The notes under the pieces are model-generated. The model did no database searches. It had not been told where the DNA came from and saw nothing but the letters and a program-made list of their open reading frames with translations. Of a stretch of DNA of 64,000 nucleotides, positions 16,235 through 24,703 are shown in pieces; positions within the stretch are counted from its first letter, which is position 1; every line of letters begins with the position of its first letter. Origin of the DNA: Thainema sp966674685 (lineage in GTDB: Bacteria; Cyanobacteriota; Cyanobacteriia; Phormidesmidales; Phormidesmidaceae); NCBI GenBank assembly GCA_966674685.1, contig CBKWJC010000029.1:1-64000 (forward strand). The letters are read 5' to 3'. Position numbers and translations under genes: made by a program.

Positions 16235-17284
16235 TTACTCAAGATAGCGATCGCAAAACTGCTGAAGCTGAGATTTACACTGCTGCGTCCAGTTTGCGTC
16301 CGGTGAAACGGCGTGGGCGCAGCGGGTGCCATAGGCCAAGGTGTAAATCATGGCCGCACCGATCGCGGTCTGTTCCTCAGTTGAAAAGGGCTGCCCTTTA
16401 CCGAATTCATACTCCTGCACAAACGCCTCAGCTTCAGCGACCGTAATCGTTCGAGCAGGCGCACCGATACGCCAGTCATGGGCATAGCAGCGGGCTGCAC
16501 CACCGACAAAAAAGGCTTCTGGCCCTACGCGCAGGCTGTCCCAGTCAAACACGCTCGTGATCTCTGCCTGGTGAAAAGCCATATTTTGCAGGCTCCAGTC
16601 GGCATGACCGATTACCCACGGCAGTTTAATATCCAGTAGCAACCGTTGGGCGCGAGTTGCGATCGCATCAATCCATTCAGCTCCAGCCCGCGTCTGCTCG
16701 AAATCAAATAGAGTATTGTGTGGCGTTGGCCACAGCGGTTTATCCGTTGTCCCGTCACCAGCCAACCACGGCATCCAGGGCGCTAAATCGGTTGGTATAG
16801 CCCACACACGGGTTTGGCGAATCAGTCGCGCTAGTAGCAAGGCCATGCTGCGCCGCACGGCTGGATCAAACGGTTCAACCGTTTCACCTGGATCACAGTA
16901 ACTCTGAGCCACCAACAGCGTCCGATCTTGAATCTGTGGAGCAGCAATCCCACCTGGGCAGGGAAATCCAGCCTGGGCGAGCTGTGCCTGAACCTGAAAG
17001 CTACGGCATAGGGCAGGTGGTTGCAGAGCAGGTAGACCGTGGTCGGTACCGTAGGCTTTGATCACCACTATCTGGGCGTTACTGAGCCGAACGACAACCG
17101 TTGCCCCAACCGAGACGTAGGCAAAGCCACAGCTTTCAATTTCAGCATGCAGCGCAGACTGGGCAAACTGGTTGAAGGCGGCGCTGATGCGGGCTGCATC
17201 CGTTGTGCCAAAGATGCTGCGGGTGATCGGACAATCGTCTAGCTCAAGCGGCTGAATGTGATCGGTGAGAGACTGCCAGTTCAT
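16235..17284 (-). CDS. Aminoglycoside-phosphotransferase-family small-molecule kinase
   Basis: A 349-aa protein of the APH/choline-kinase fold. The catalytic loop IGHADWSLQNMAF supplies the base Asp and Asn, and VFDWDSLRVGPEAF supplies the metal-binding Asp. An N-lobe Lys sits in IVVIKAYG. Many such proteins phosphorylate metabolites rather than antibiotics, so resistance should not be assumed. The chosen ATG (MNWQSLTDHIQ) overlaps the 3' end of the permease-kinase gene by 41 bp; earlier in-frame codons would run far into that gene. The overlap suggests translational coupling. Confidence 0.78.
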   Translation of the reverse strand: MNWQSLTDHIQPLELDDCPITRSIFGTTDAARISAAFNQFAQSALHAEIESCGFAYVSVGATVVVRLSNAQIVVIKAYGTDHGLPALQPPALCRSFQVQAQLAQAGFPCPGGIAAPQIQDRTLLVAQSYCDPGETVEPFDPAVRRSMALLLARLIRQTRVWAIPTDLAPWMPWLAGDGTTDKPLWPTPHNTLFDFEQTRAGAEWIDAIATRAQRLLLDIKLPWVIGHADWSLQNMAFHQAEITSVFDWDSLRVGPEAFFVGGAARCYAHDWRIGAPARTITVAEAEAFVQEYEFGKGQPFSTEEQTAIGAAMIYTLAYGTRCAHAVSPDANWTQQCKSQLQQFCDRYLE

Positions 17285-19712
17285 TGGACAAGCGCTGCAC
17301 TGGAATTTGAATGATAAATTCTGCTCCATGACCGGGCGATGAGATAAGCTCCAGTTTACCGCCGTGCTTCTCGGTGATGATCTGATAGCTGATCGACATG
17401 CCCATGCCCGTGCCTTTGCCGATGGCTTTGGTTGTAAAGAACGGATCGAAAATGCGGCTTTGTACCGCTGGCGGAATGCCTGGGCCATTGTCTGCGATCG
17501 CAATTTTCACCCACGTATTCTCGATTAGGCTGGTGCGGATGGTGATTTGATACGGCGGCTTGCCCTTCTCCTCCAGCGCATCAATGGCATTGGACACAAT
17601 ATTCATCACCACCTGATTGAGCTGGCCAGGATAGCACTCCACCAGGGGCAACTTATCATACTGCCGAATAACCTCAATTGCAGGACGGTCGCTTTTGGCC
17701 TTGAGACGATGCTGCAAAATCAGCAGCGTGCTTTCGATGCCTTCATGAATGTCAACAGCCTTGAACTCAGCCTCATCCATGCGGGAAAAATTACGTAGCG
17801 ACAGCACAATTTGCCGAATGCGATCGCTACCAATCTGCATCGAATGTAGAATCTTGCCCAAGTCCTCCTGCAAAAACTCCAGATCCATCTCGTCCGTCGC
17901 GTCCAAAATCTCATCCGGTGGATGCGGATAAGCCTGCTGGTACAGCGCCACTAGGCGCAGCAAGTCCTGAGAGTAGGTTTCAATATGCGTCAGATTGCCG
18001 TAGATAAAGTTGACGGGATTATTAATTTCATGCGCCACACCCGCTACGAGCTGACCAAGGCTGGACATTTTCTCGGCCTGCACCAGTTGAGTTTGAGTAC
18101 GCTGCAAGTCGGTCAGCGTCTGCTCAACCTGCTCTCGCGCTTCGGTGATGGCAGCAATTTGGGGCAAACTCGTCCAACATGCGATCGCAACTCCAATAAA
18201 CGCCACCGTCACCAGCAAAATACTAAACAGTGCCGTATGAGTAGTCAGATCTGTGCGCTCCAGTCTTGCTCGCGCCAGCCAGCCAATACTGACAGCTCCG
18301 CAGATCAGGGTAATCAAAATCGTCACCTGTAGCGCCACCCAATCGGCTTTGGTCTGGGTCGAACGCGGCGACTGATCGCGCTGCCACCACCAGCTCGGTT
18401 GCAGCACCCGCAGCCGTAAGCGGGGTAACTGGGTCGCCAGACCGCCCACAATCAGAGGCATCGCTAGCCCCATCAGCCAGTCCTGCCAGCCCCAGGCAAT
18501 GCCGCCCACCACCAGCACGACACTCTCCAGAATGAAGAAGCCCAGCGAGGCGGTTTGCCAACGGGTTTCACTGCGATCGCGGCTGACCCATTCGCCCAAA
18601 TGGATCGCCATCATTGAGGTCAAGTAGCCTGTTCCCGTCACCATCACCACCCGCGCCACATCGCCCCACATCAGCGACAGGAGGCTGAGCGCAAAGGTAA
18701 ACAACAGCCCCGGTGCCAGTACTGAGCGCCGAGAAATCACGCTGAATACAGGCGGAATATACTGATCTTGAGCCAACTGGTAGAGCAAACGCGGACAGTT
18801 GGCCACTGCCGTAGCGGAACTGAGCAAGCAGCCAGACGTAATCAGAAACGTGACGAGCGCTGGCCCCATGCTGCCCCAGAAGGGTTGACTGGCGGCGACT
18901 AAATTCAAGTAGGTGCTGTCTGCCGCTGTTGCATTGGTGGCTAGACGCATAACCACCCAAGAGCCACCCACGTAAACAACTGGAATCAAGCTTGCCGTCA
19001 CTGCCAAACAGCGTAGCGTCACTTGTGGCCGCCGACTATCGGCTACAAATGAAGACGCCGTTTCGCAGCCATACACGGCGTAGACGGCAATGTAAAACCA
19101 CTTCAGCCAATCAACTAAATTGGGAGTCGGCCAAACATCCGGCAGCAGTCCAGGACTGGTCGGTGCCGTACCCAGCCAAGTTAGCCCTTGCAAACAGAAG
19201 GTCATCAAAAAGCCGATGGCCGGAAATACAAAAAAGGTGTGGAGAATGCCAATCGTGCGCGTGCCGCTGAAGGCAACGATGAACGGCAGCGCCAAGAAGC
19301 AAATTCTCAGCAGGGTGACGGGCACGTAAAACCCCAGTGGCACCAGATTAGATTCGATCAAATCCGCCAAAATAATGGCATTCATGGCCGGAACGGAAAT
19401 CCAGCCCAGAAAGTAACCGATCGCAGCATACTGCGCCAGCACCGGAAACCGTCGCAGCAAGTGAGTGGTATAGTTCGGTGTACCACCGGAGACGTTGGGG
19501 AAGTAGGTGCCTAGGCGTTGAACCTGGAGGTTTAGCATAATCCCAATCACGGCACCGGGGATCCAAACCAGCAGCGCATTTGGCCCCAGAGCCGTGTGCA
19601 TAGCAGGTGCAGTTCCTAGCCACAGCAACAGTCCGCTAAAGCCAAATCCACAGGTTTCTAGCGACGATAAGCTGCGAGGCAGCGAAAATTCTAAGCGGGT
19701 GGACGGATTCAT
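17244..19712 (-). CDS. APC amino-acid permease fused to sensor histidine kinase
   Basis: An 822-aa fusion. Residues 1 to about 500 are a twelve-helix APC-superfamily permease (N-terminal GFGFSGLLLWLGTAPAMH, then GGTPNYTTHLLRRFP). A coiled coil (REQVEQTLTDLQRTQTQLVQAEK) leads to a HisKA domain with the phospho-acceptor His561 in VAHEINNPVNFIYGN. A HATPase domain follows: N box IVSNAIDALEE near 706, DNGPGIP near 742, FDPFFTTK and KGTGMGMSIS. Known transporter-kinase fusions such as CbrA (SSS family) use the transporter part as a sensor; an amino-acid-responsive kinase is the natural inference. No response regulator is adjacent. The overlapping APH-like gene is downstream. Confidence 0.9.
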   Translation of the reverse strand: MNPSTRLEFSLPRSLSSLETCGFGFSGLLLWLGTAPAMHTALGPNALLVWIPGAVIGIMLNLQVQRLGTYFPNVSGGTPNYTTHLLRRFPVLAQYAAIGYFLGWISVPAMNAIILADLIESNLVPLGFYVPVTLLRICFLALPFIVAFSGTRTIGILHTFFVFPAIGFLMTFCLQGLTWLGTAPTSPGLLPDVWPTPNLVDWLKWFYIAVYAVYGCETASSFVADSRRPQVTLRCLAVTASLIPVVYVGGSWVVMRLATNATAADSTYLNLVAASQPFWGSMGPALVTFLITSGCLLSSATAVANCPRLLYQLAQDQYIPPVFSVISRRSVLAPGLLFTFALSLLSLMWGDVARVVMVTGTGYLTSMMAIHLGEWVSRDRSETRWQTASLGFFILESVVLVVGGIAWGWQDWLMGLAMPLIVGGLATQLPRLRLRVLQPSWWWQRDQSPRSTQTKADWVALQVTILITLICGAVSIGWLARARLERTDLTTHTALFSILLVTVAFIGVAIACWTSLPQIAAITEAREQVEQTLTDLQRTQTQLVQAEKMSSLGQLVAGVAHEINNPVNFIYGNLTHIETYSQDLLRLVALYQQAYPHPPDEILDATDEMDLEFLQEDLGKILHSMQIGSDRIRQIVLSLRNFSRMDEAEFKAVDIHEGIESTLLILQHRLKAKSDRPAIEVIRQYDKLPLVECYPGQLNQVVMNIVSNAIDALEEKGKPPYQITIRTSLIENTWVKIAIADNGPGIPPAVQSRIFDPFFTTKAIGKGTGMGMSISYQIITEKHGGKLELISSPGHGAEFIIQIPVQRLSNELAVSHRSHSAA

Positions 19713-20319
19713 AGCTGGGAGATCCTAGGATTTCACACCCTGCTAGTTTGCCCAAAGGGACGAAATCCTATCAGGACAAGCACATGGAACGCTGCTTGTC
19801 GCTAGTCCTCTAGGTGAATATCTGCGCTAACTCCAGCACAAAATTGGGTAAAACAGGAGCGCACCTCTGAATATCAGAGTCAAATTCACTTGATAAGAAC
19901 CCGTTTACGTTTATCGCATATCCATGAGATCTCTAAAACTAAGAGTTCCTATCATTAAGTGAACATCTATTTCAAATGAGAAATTTTATTTAATACAGCC
20001 ATCATTCCAAATAGCAGGATAGTTATACTGAATGTCTCCACCTAATTACCTAAATGGGAATGTTAGGCTAATGAGTTTCTACTTAATCACCTAAATAGGG
20101 ATATTAAGCAAAAAGTTTCGCTCTAATTGATAGTTAGCTGCTACAGCCCACATGTTTCAAAGAGATACTTCTATTGGTAGATGAAGACTGTTACGGGTAG
20201 AAATTCAATAATTGATCTAAAAACCAAGCGTATGAATAAACTTCTTAATGCATAAATCTGCATCATGATTTTTCAAAAGATGCGGAATGACACAGTTGAA
20301 TTTATTCGCAAGTTAAATT
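19713..20319. other. AT-rich intergenic region before the AIPR gene
   Basis: 607 bp with no gene seen. Apart from the direct repeats at 20043-20119 nothing specific is recognised. It contains no HIP1 site and marks the start of a HIP1-free segment. Confidence 0.6.
20043..20119 (+). promoter_or_regulatory. Two imperfect ~36-bp direct repeats
   Basis: 20043-20079 and 20084-20119 share TAAT(T/C)ACCTAAAT, GGGA, TTA(G/A)GC and AGTTTC in register, 41 bp apart. They lie about 200 bp upstream of the AIPR gene. They could be operator sites or a decayed repeat. Confidence 0.5.
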
Positions 20320-22110
20320 ATGGCTTTTGTAAAAGATATCCGAATCGAAGATAATGCAGTCCCTGCAGCAGCTACATCAAAAATTGTTGCTCAACGACTT
20401 GGAAAAACACTTAGAGAAAGGTTTGAAAATTATATTCATAAACGTGAATGTAGGACTAACCAGCCAGACTATGAAATCAAAATGGCTAGCAGGGCAATCG
20501 CAGCATTTTCAATATATAACTTAGCTGCTGTAGACGATATTACTGCTGGTCAGTGTGTTTGCGATAGTTCCCACGATGGCGGGATTGATGCGATATGTGT
20601 AAATCATAGTGAAAAAATAGTCGTAGTTGTTCAGTCTAAGTTTAATCAATTAGGGAATGGTACTTGGATCAAAGATGATTTTCTTTCATTTAAAGATGCA
20701 TGTGAAAAATTGCAGCTAGAAGAATATTTCCGATTTGATCAAATTTTGCAGAGGATGTCTAGCGATATAGATATGGGTCTTAGCTCACAAGATTATAAGT
20801 TTCTATTTGTAATGGCTCATACGGGAAAGCGAGGCGCAGCAGAGCTTATTCTGAGTGATATGCAAAACTGGCAAGATGAACTTAATTCAGCTGCGTTAAT
20901 TCCTGATAATCTACCCCAAGTTGATCTTCCGTTTCAGGTCCATCTTGTATCTGCAGAAGATTTAACTGAATGGCTGCAAGCAGGTACGCATGTAAACATT
21001 GATCTCGAAGATGTTGAAATCGAACATTATGGTCAAAAAGATGAACCCTATTTAGCATTATATGGGCAGATTAGTGGTGATCAGATACTTGAGTGGTGGG
21101 AGGCTCATGGAACCCGTCTTTTTTCGAAAAACATAAGAAATTTGTTAGGGAATACTGATGTTAATGACTCAATAAAAAATACTGCAATCAGTGATCCCAA
21201 AATGTTCTGGTACTACAATAATGGAATAACTTTATTGGTTTCAGATATATTTCCGCACCGACGAAATGCAAATCGGGGTACTATCAGAGGGACATTTAGA
21301 TTTACGAATGCTAGCGTTATCAATGGCGCTCAAACAGTTAGTACTATTGGTCAAGTATTTAGAAGTATTTCCGAAGAAACTAGTAATACGCTTGCACAAA
21401 TAAAAGTCCCTGCTCGTTTTATTAAGGTTACAGATATAGATAATGCAGATGTAGCAACGGCTATTACAAAAGCTAATAATCATCAGAATAGAGTGCTAGG
21501 AAGAGACTTTGCATCTCAACACCATGAACAACTAAGAATTTCAAGAGAGCTGGCTGTCGAAAGTTATCAATACCAGCTTCTTAGAACTTCAGATCAAAGT
21601 ATAGGAGATGATGCTAGTACGATTGATTTAGATGAGGCTCTCGATGGCTTAGCATGTTTGACGTTGTCACCCACAATCTTATCAACTTTGAAGGCTCAAA
21701 GAGGTCGATTTTTTGAGAATCTAGAAGGTAACTTATATAAGAGTGTTTTTAACCCTACGGTTTCAGGCATAAAGGTCGTTAATTCTGTTTTACATCTCCG
21801 TGTAGTTGAGCGACTTATAAATGCTAAGCTTGCTGGAATTGACAGAAATGTGTACAGAAAACAACATCTTATTATTACTCATGCAAATAGAGTTTTGACC
21901 GCACTTCTTTTAAATAAGGTGAGCGGTATTGCTGGTTCAGCAGAACTCGTCACTCCTAATGAAGAACACTTGTCAACAAAACTTGATTTTCTCTGTAGTG
22001 AAGTAGGACAATACATAGAGCAAAACTACACAAATGCGTATCCCGCACGATTCTTTGTGAACGTTGAAAAAGTCAATGAAATTATAAATTATTTGAGTGA
22101 TAAGCTTTAA
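20320..22110 (+). CDS. AIPR family abortive-infection phage-resistance protein
   Basis: A 596-aa protein with the AIPR core: LFSKNIRNLLG, DVNDSIKNTA, PKMFWYYNNGITLLV and NASVINGAQTVSTI at about residues 265-345. The N-terminal part carries a nuclease-like signature, DGGIDAI (Asp90) and VVVVQSKF (Gln105-Ser-Lys107), as in Mrr-like/PD-(D/E)xK folds. AIPR proteins were first tied to plasmid-borne phage resistance in lactococci and also occur next to restriction-modification genes; here the gene stands alone. Low GC and complete lack of HIP1 sites across about 2.7 kb indicate recent acquisition. The mode of action is not established for the family. Confidence 0.9.
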   Translation: MAFVKDIRIEDNAVPAAATSKIVAQRLGKTLRERFENYIHKRECRTNQPDYEIKMASRAIAAFSIYNLAAVDDITAGQCVCDSSHDGGIDAICVNHSEKIVVVVQSKFNQLGNGTWIKDDFLSFKDACEKLQLEEYFRFDQILQRMSSDIDMGLSSQDYKFLFVMAHTGKRGAAELILSDMQNWQDELNSAALIPDNLPQVDLPFQVHLVSAEDLTEWLQAGTHVNIDLEDVEIEHYGQKDEPYLALYGQISGDQILEWWEAHGTRLFSKNIRNLLGNTDVNDSIKNTAISDPKMFWYYNNGITLLVSDIFPHRRNANRGTIRGTFRFTNASVINGAQTVSTIGQVFRSISEETSNTLAQIKVPARFIKVTDIDNADVATAITKANNHQNRVLGRDFASQHHEQLRISRELAVESYQYQLLRTSDQSIGDDASTIDLDEALDGLACLTLSPTILSTLKAQRGRFFENLEGNLYKSVFNPTVSGIKVVNSVLHLRVVERLINAKLAGIDRNVYRKQHLIITHANRVLTALLLNKVSGIAGSAELVTPNEEHLSTKLDFLCSEVGQYIEQNYTNAYPARFFVNVEKVNEIINYLSDKL

Positions 22111-22410
22111 ATCTGAGTGAGTTTATGTTTTGGTTAAATATCTTGAGTATACACAGCTAACACGTCAGGGCAGCGGACAGTCGAAAGCTGCTTGTGCTGA
22201 GTTCGAGGTTGTCTGTCACCGCCACATTTTGCCGTTAAACCGCGTCCGCCTTGGGAACTGAAGTTTGGAATATTTTGACCACATAAGTCTTGCTAGCTAA
22301 GGATCATAGACAATTCTAAAAACTATAGTTTTAACCTGGACGCGGTTTAGATGGCAAATGTCTTCATGTATTAAATCAACAGCAAACATGTTTGTGTATA
22401 GATTGAAATG
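22111..22410. other. Intergenic region with inverted-repeat element
   Basis: No gene seen. It contains the 116-bp inverted-repeat-bounded element at 22235-22350 and ends where the HIP1 cluster begins. Confidence 0.55.
22235..22350. repeat. 116-bp element with inverted ends
   Basis: TTAAACCGCGTCC (22235-22247) is repeated inverted at 22338-22350 with one mismatch, and flanking GCC/GGC extends the match. The interior is AT-rich and non-coding. MITE-like. Confidence 0.55.
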
Positions 22411-22411
22411 T

Positions 22412-22806
22412 GCGATCGCACCCCTAATAACCTCGATGAAATTGCCAATAGATGCGATCGCATATTTTTTGAGCTAGAGCAAGGTGCGATCGCAGGGATT
22501 AAGAATCTTCAACCGTACCAAAGCCACCGCCGCCAGGGGTTTCGATGATGAAGGTGTCGCCGGGATTGAGAGTTGCGATCGCACTTCCAGCATGACACTA
22601 CAAGTGCGATCGCATGTTTTTTTGAGCTAGAGCAAGGTGCGATCGCACCTCCAACATGACGCCACAAGTGCGATCGCATATTTTTTTATTTTTTTAGCTA
22701 GAGCAATGTGCGATCGCAGGGATTAAGAATCTTCAACCGTACCAAAGCCACCGCCGCCAGGGGTTTCGATGATGAAGGTGTCGCCGGGGTTGAGCGTTGC
22801 GATCGC
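22412..22806. repeat. Dense cluster of nine HIP1 palindromes
   Basis: Nine GCGATCGC sites, each within TGCGATCGCA, start at 22412, 22454, 22486, 22575, 22606, 22639, 22670, 22710 and 22799. Between them lie three copies of a block T-run/AGCTAGAGCAA(G/T)GTGCGATCGCA (ending about 22494, 22647 and 22718) and two copies of a gene 3' end. Such a density is far above the surrounding background of roughly one per kilobase or less. Confidence 0.9.
22494..22583 (-). pseudogene. Duplicated 3' end of 5-oxoprolinase gene, copy 1
   Basis: 66 bp (22518-22583) match the live 5-oxoprolinase tail (23568-23633) with one difference. On the minus strand it encodes ATLNPGDTFIIETPGGGG followed by FGTVEDS and a stop, whereas the live gene ends FGVLQDS. 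It starts and stops at HIP1 sites and has no upstream coding part. Confidence 0.85.
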
Positions 22807-22807
22807 A
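22718..22807 (-). pseudogene. Duplicated 3' end of 5-oxoprolinase gene, copy 2
   Basis: Nearly identical over 90 bp to copy 1 (22494-22583), ending in the same FGTVEDS and stop, and again bounded by HIP1 palindromes. The toxin-antitoxin pair lies between this copy and the live gene tail. Confidence 0.85.
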
Positions 22808-22888
22808 ACCTCGCACTGCTTATAAAAACAAGCGTTCTAGAACTCAAAATCTATAATGTCTCTAGATTCCCTTGCAAGAGCGCAGACT

Positions 22889-23104
22889 ATGTTGGCACAC
22901 CGCTTTGAAGCTACAGTCGGTCATAACAGAACTCTAACCTTGGAAAACCTTCCCTTTCATTCTGGCGAACAAGTAGAGATTATTATCTTGTCTCGACCTC
23001 ATCAGGCATCACAGCAAACAGGATACCCATTACGTGGAACGGTGATTCAGTATGTTGAACCAATGGAACCTGTTGCTCAGAATGATTGGGAAGTCACACA
23101 ATGA
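22889..23104 (+). CDS. Antitoxin of a VapBC-type pair
   Basis: A 71-aa protein, MLAHRFEATVGHNRTLTLENLPF..., with the short beta-rich start of AbrB/Phd-like or DUF2281-type antitoxins that accompany PIN toxins in cyanobacteria. It would bind its own operator and neutralise the toxin. The stop overlaps the toxin start by 4 bp (ATGA), the usual arrangement. An earlier ATG at 22856 would add eleven residues that do not resemble the family, so the later start is preferred. The exact antitoxin family is uncertain. Confidence 0.72.
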   Translation: MLAHRFEATVGHNRTLTLENLPFHSGEQVEIIILSRPHQASQQTGYPLRGTVIQYVEPMEPVAQNDWEVTQ

Positions 23105-23502
23105 TTGTGTTGGATACCCACATTTGGATTTGGTGGGTGAATGGTGACACTCAACTAATGCAGGAATATCAAGACTATATCCAACAGCAAGAAGCACAGG
23201 GTTTGGGGATTAGCGCAATTTCCTGCTGGGAAGTCGCGAAGTTAGTCGAACGCAACAGATTAGTGTTGTCGATTCCAGTTGATCAGTGGTTAGATCAAGC
23301 TCTTATGTATCCTGGTGTCAGTCTTTTGGATCTAACCCCGAAAATCTGTGTCGAGTCTACTCAACTTCCTGGTGAGTTTCATCGAGATCCAGCCGATCAG
23401 ATCATCGTAGCGACAGCACGAATTTATGATTGTCCTTTAGTTACGATGGACAACAAAATTTTGGGCTATGCTCACGTCCAAACACAGCCATCAATTCCCT
23501 AG
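23101..23502 (+). CDS. vapC: PIN-domain toxin (VapC type)
   Basis: A 133-aa PIN-domain ribonuclease. Acidic active-site residues are visible: Asp5 in VLDTHIWIWW, Glu near 43 in SCWEVAKLV, Asp near 95 in HRDPADQIIVATA and Asp near 116 in LVTMDNKIL. VapC toxins cut tRNA or rRNA when freed from antitoxin. The start overlaps the antitoxin stop as ATGA. The pair sits between the live 5-oxoprolinase 3' end and its two duplicated tails, so it was probably inserted into, or carried with, that repeated segment. Confidence 0.88.
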   Translation: MIVLDTHIWIWWVNGDTQLMQEYQDYIQQQEAQGLGISAISCWEVAKLVERNRLVLSIPVDQWLDQALMYPGVSLLDLTPKICVESTQLPGEFHRDPADQIIVATARIYDCPLVTMDNKILGYAHVQTQPSIP

Positions 23503-23548
23503 CAATTCCAATGCCGCAGACGGTTTCAACCGACGGTATCAAGAGTGA

Positions 23549-24703
23549 TCAGGAATCTTGCAGGACGCCAAAGCCACCGCCGCCAGGGGTTTCGATGATG
23601 AAGGTGTCGCCGGGGTTGAGAGTTGCGATCGCAATTCCATCCAGTTCCTCAATTGTGCCATCTGCTCGTCGCACTGCATTGCGGCCCGTCTGTCCCGGTT
23701 TTCCTCCAGCCAAGCCGAACGGCTGAACCTGCCGATGGTTCGAGAGGATGGCTGCCGTCATCGTTTCTTTGAACTGGATTTGGCGAACGATGCCATTGCC
23801 GCCGCGATGCTGACCGCTGCCGCCGCTGTTGGGTCGAATGCTGAACTGCTCTAGCAGCACCGGGAAGCGCCACTCTAGCACTTCTGGGTCAGTGAGGCGC
23901 GAATTGGTCATGTGGGTATGCACTGCATCCGTGCCGTCGAAGTCCTTTCCTGCACCGGAACCGCCACAGATGGTTTCGTAATACTGATAGCGATCGTTGC
24001 CAAAAGTGAAGTTATTCATCGTGCCTTGAGAGCCAGCTAGCACTCCCAAAGCACCATACAGCGCGTCTGTCACCACCTGTGATGTCTCGACATTGCCTGC
24101 GACCACTGCTGCTGGCGGCTGAGGATTGAGCAGGCAACCTGCCAGAATGCGGATATCCAGCGGCTTCAGACAGCCTGCATTCAGGGGAATATCATCATCA
24201 ACCAACGTGCGGAACACGTACAGCACCGCCGCTTTGCACACGGCCACTGGCGCATTGAAATTGCTCTCAAGCTGCGGCGATGTCCCCGCAAAATCGATTA
24301 CAGCACTACGAACATCGGCATCCAGCGTCACCGTTACCTGCACCTGCGCCCCGTTGTCCATTGGGTAAGCAAACGTCGAGGTATTGCCCTCAAACGTATG
24401 GCAGAGCTGGGCAATAGCTCGTCGAACGGATTCCTCGGCGTTGTTCTGCACATGCTGCATATAGGTTTGCACCGTTGCTAGCCCGTAGTGATCCACCATC
24501 TTCAGCAGTTCTGCTACGCCTTTTTCATTGGCGGCAATCTGCGCTTGCAGGTCGGCCAGATTTTGCTTGAAGTTCCGCACCGGATAAGCCCCAGTGGTGA
24601 GCAATTGCTCTAGTTCCGCCGCGCGAAACTTACCCTGTGCTAGCAGTTGGAACTGATCGATTAATATGCCTTCTTCGTGAATTGAGGTGCTGTTGGGCGG
24701 CAT
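23549..24703 (-). CDS. 5-oxoprolinase, C-terminal (HyuB) part after frameshift
   Basis: The 3' portion of the 5-oxoprolinase reading frame. Clear HyuB-type sequence starts before the first ATG: the frame is coherent from about 24768 ([20 protein letters not shown]) through to GDTFIIETPGGGGFG at the end. The 384 aa from 24703 cover most of the hydantoinase B domain, including SRLTDPEVLEWRFPV and HRGGNGIVR. It is in a different frame from the upstream HyuA part; the break lies in an 8-bp tandem repeat at 24773-24804. Without frame correction this fragment would lack its own ribosome site and probably be silent. In intact enzymes the two domains hydrolyse 5-oxoproline to glutamate using ATP. Confidence 0.85.
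   Translation of the reverse strand: MPPNSTSIHEEGILIDQFQLLAQGKFRAAELEQLLTTGAYPVRNFKQNLADLQAQIAANEKGVAELLKMVDHYGLATVQTYMQHVQNNAEESVRRAIAQLCHTFEGNTSTFAYPMDNGAQVQVTVTLDADVRSAVIDFAGTSPQLESNFNAPVAVCKAAVLYVFRTLVDDDIPLNAGCLKPLDIRILAGCLLNPQPPAAVVAGNVETSQVVTDALYGALGVLAGSQGTMNNFTFGNDRYQYYETICGGSGAGKDFDGTDAVHTHMTNSRLTDPEVLEWRFPVLLEQFSIRPNSGGSGQHRGGNGIVRQIQFKETMTAAILSNHRQVQPFGLAGGKPGQTGRNAVRRADGTIEELDGIAIATLNPGDTFIIETPGGGGFGVLQDS

Noticed and set aside
16235..17284. Antibiotic-resistance call for the APH-family protein
   Set aside because: The fold is shared with many metabolite kinases and no resistance context or mobile element is present.
22412..22806. CRISPR array
   Set aside because: Repeats are HIP1 palindromes of 8-10 bp and longer nested blocks with irregular spacing, not uniform repeats with unique spacers; no cas genes.
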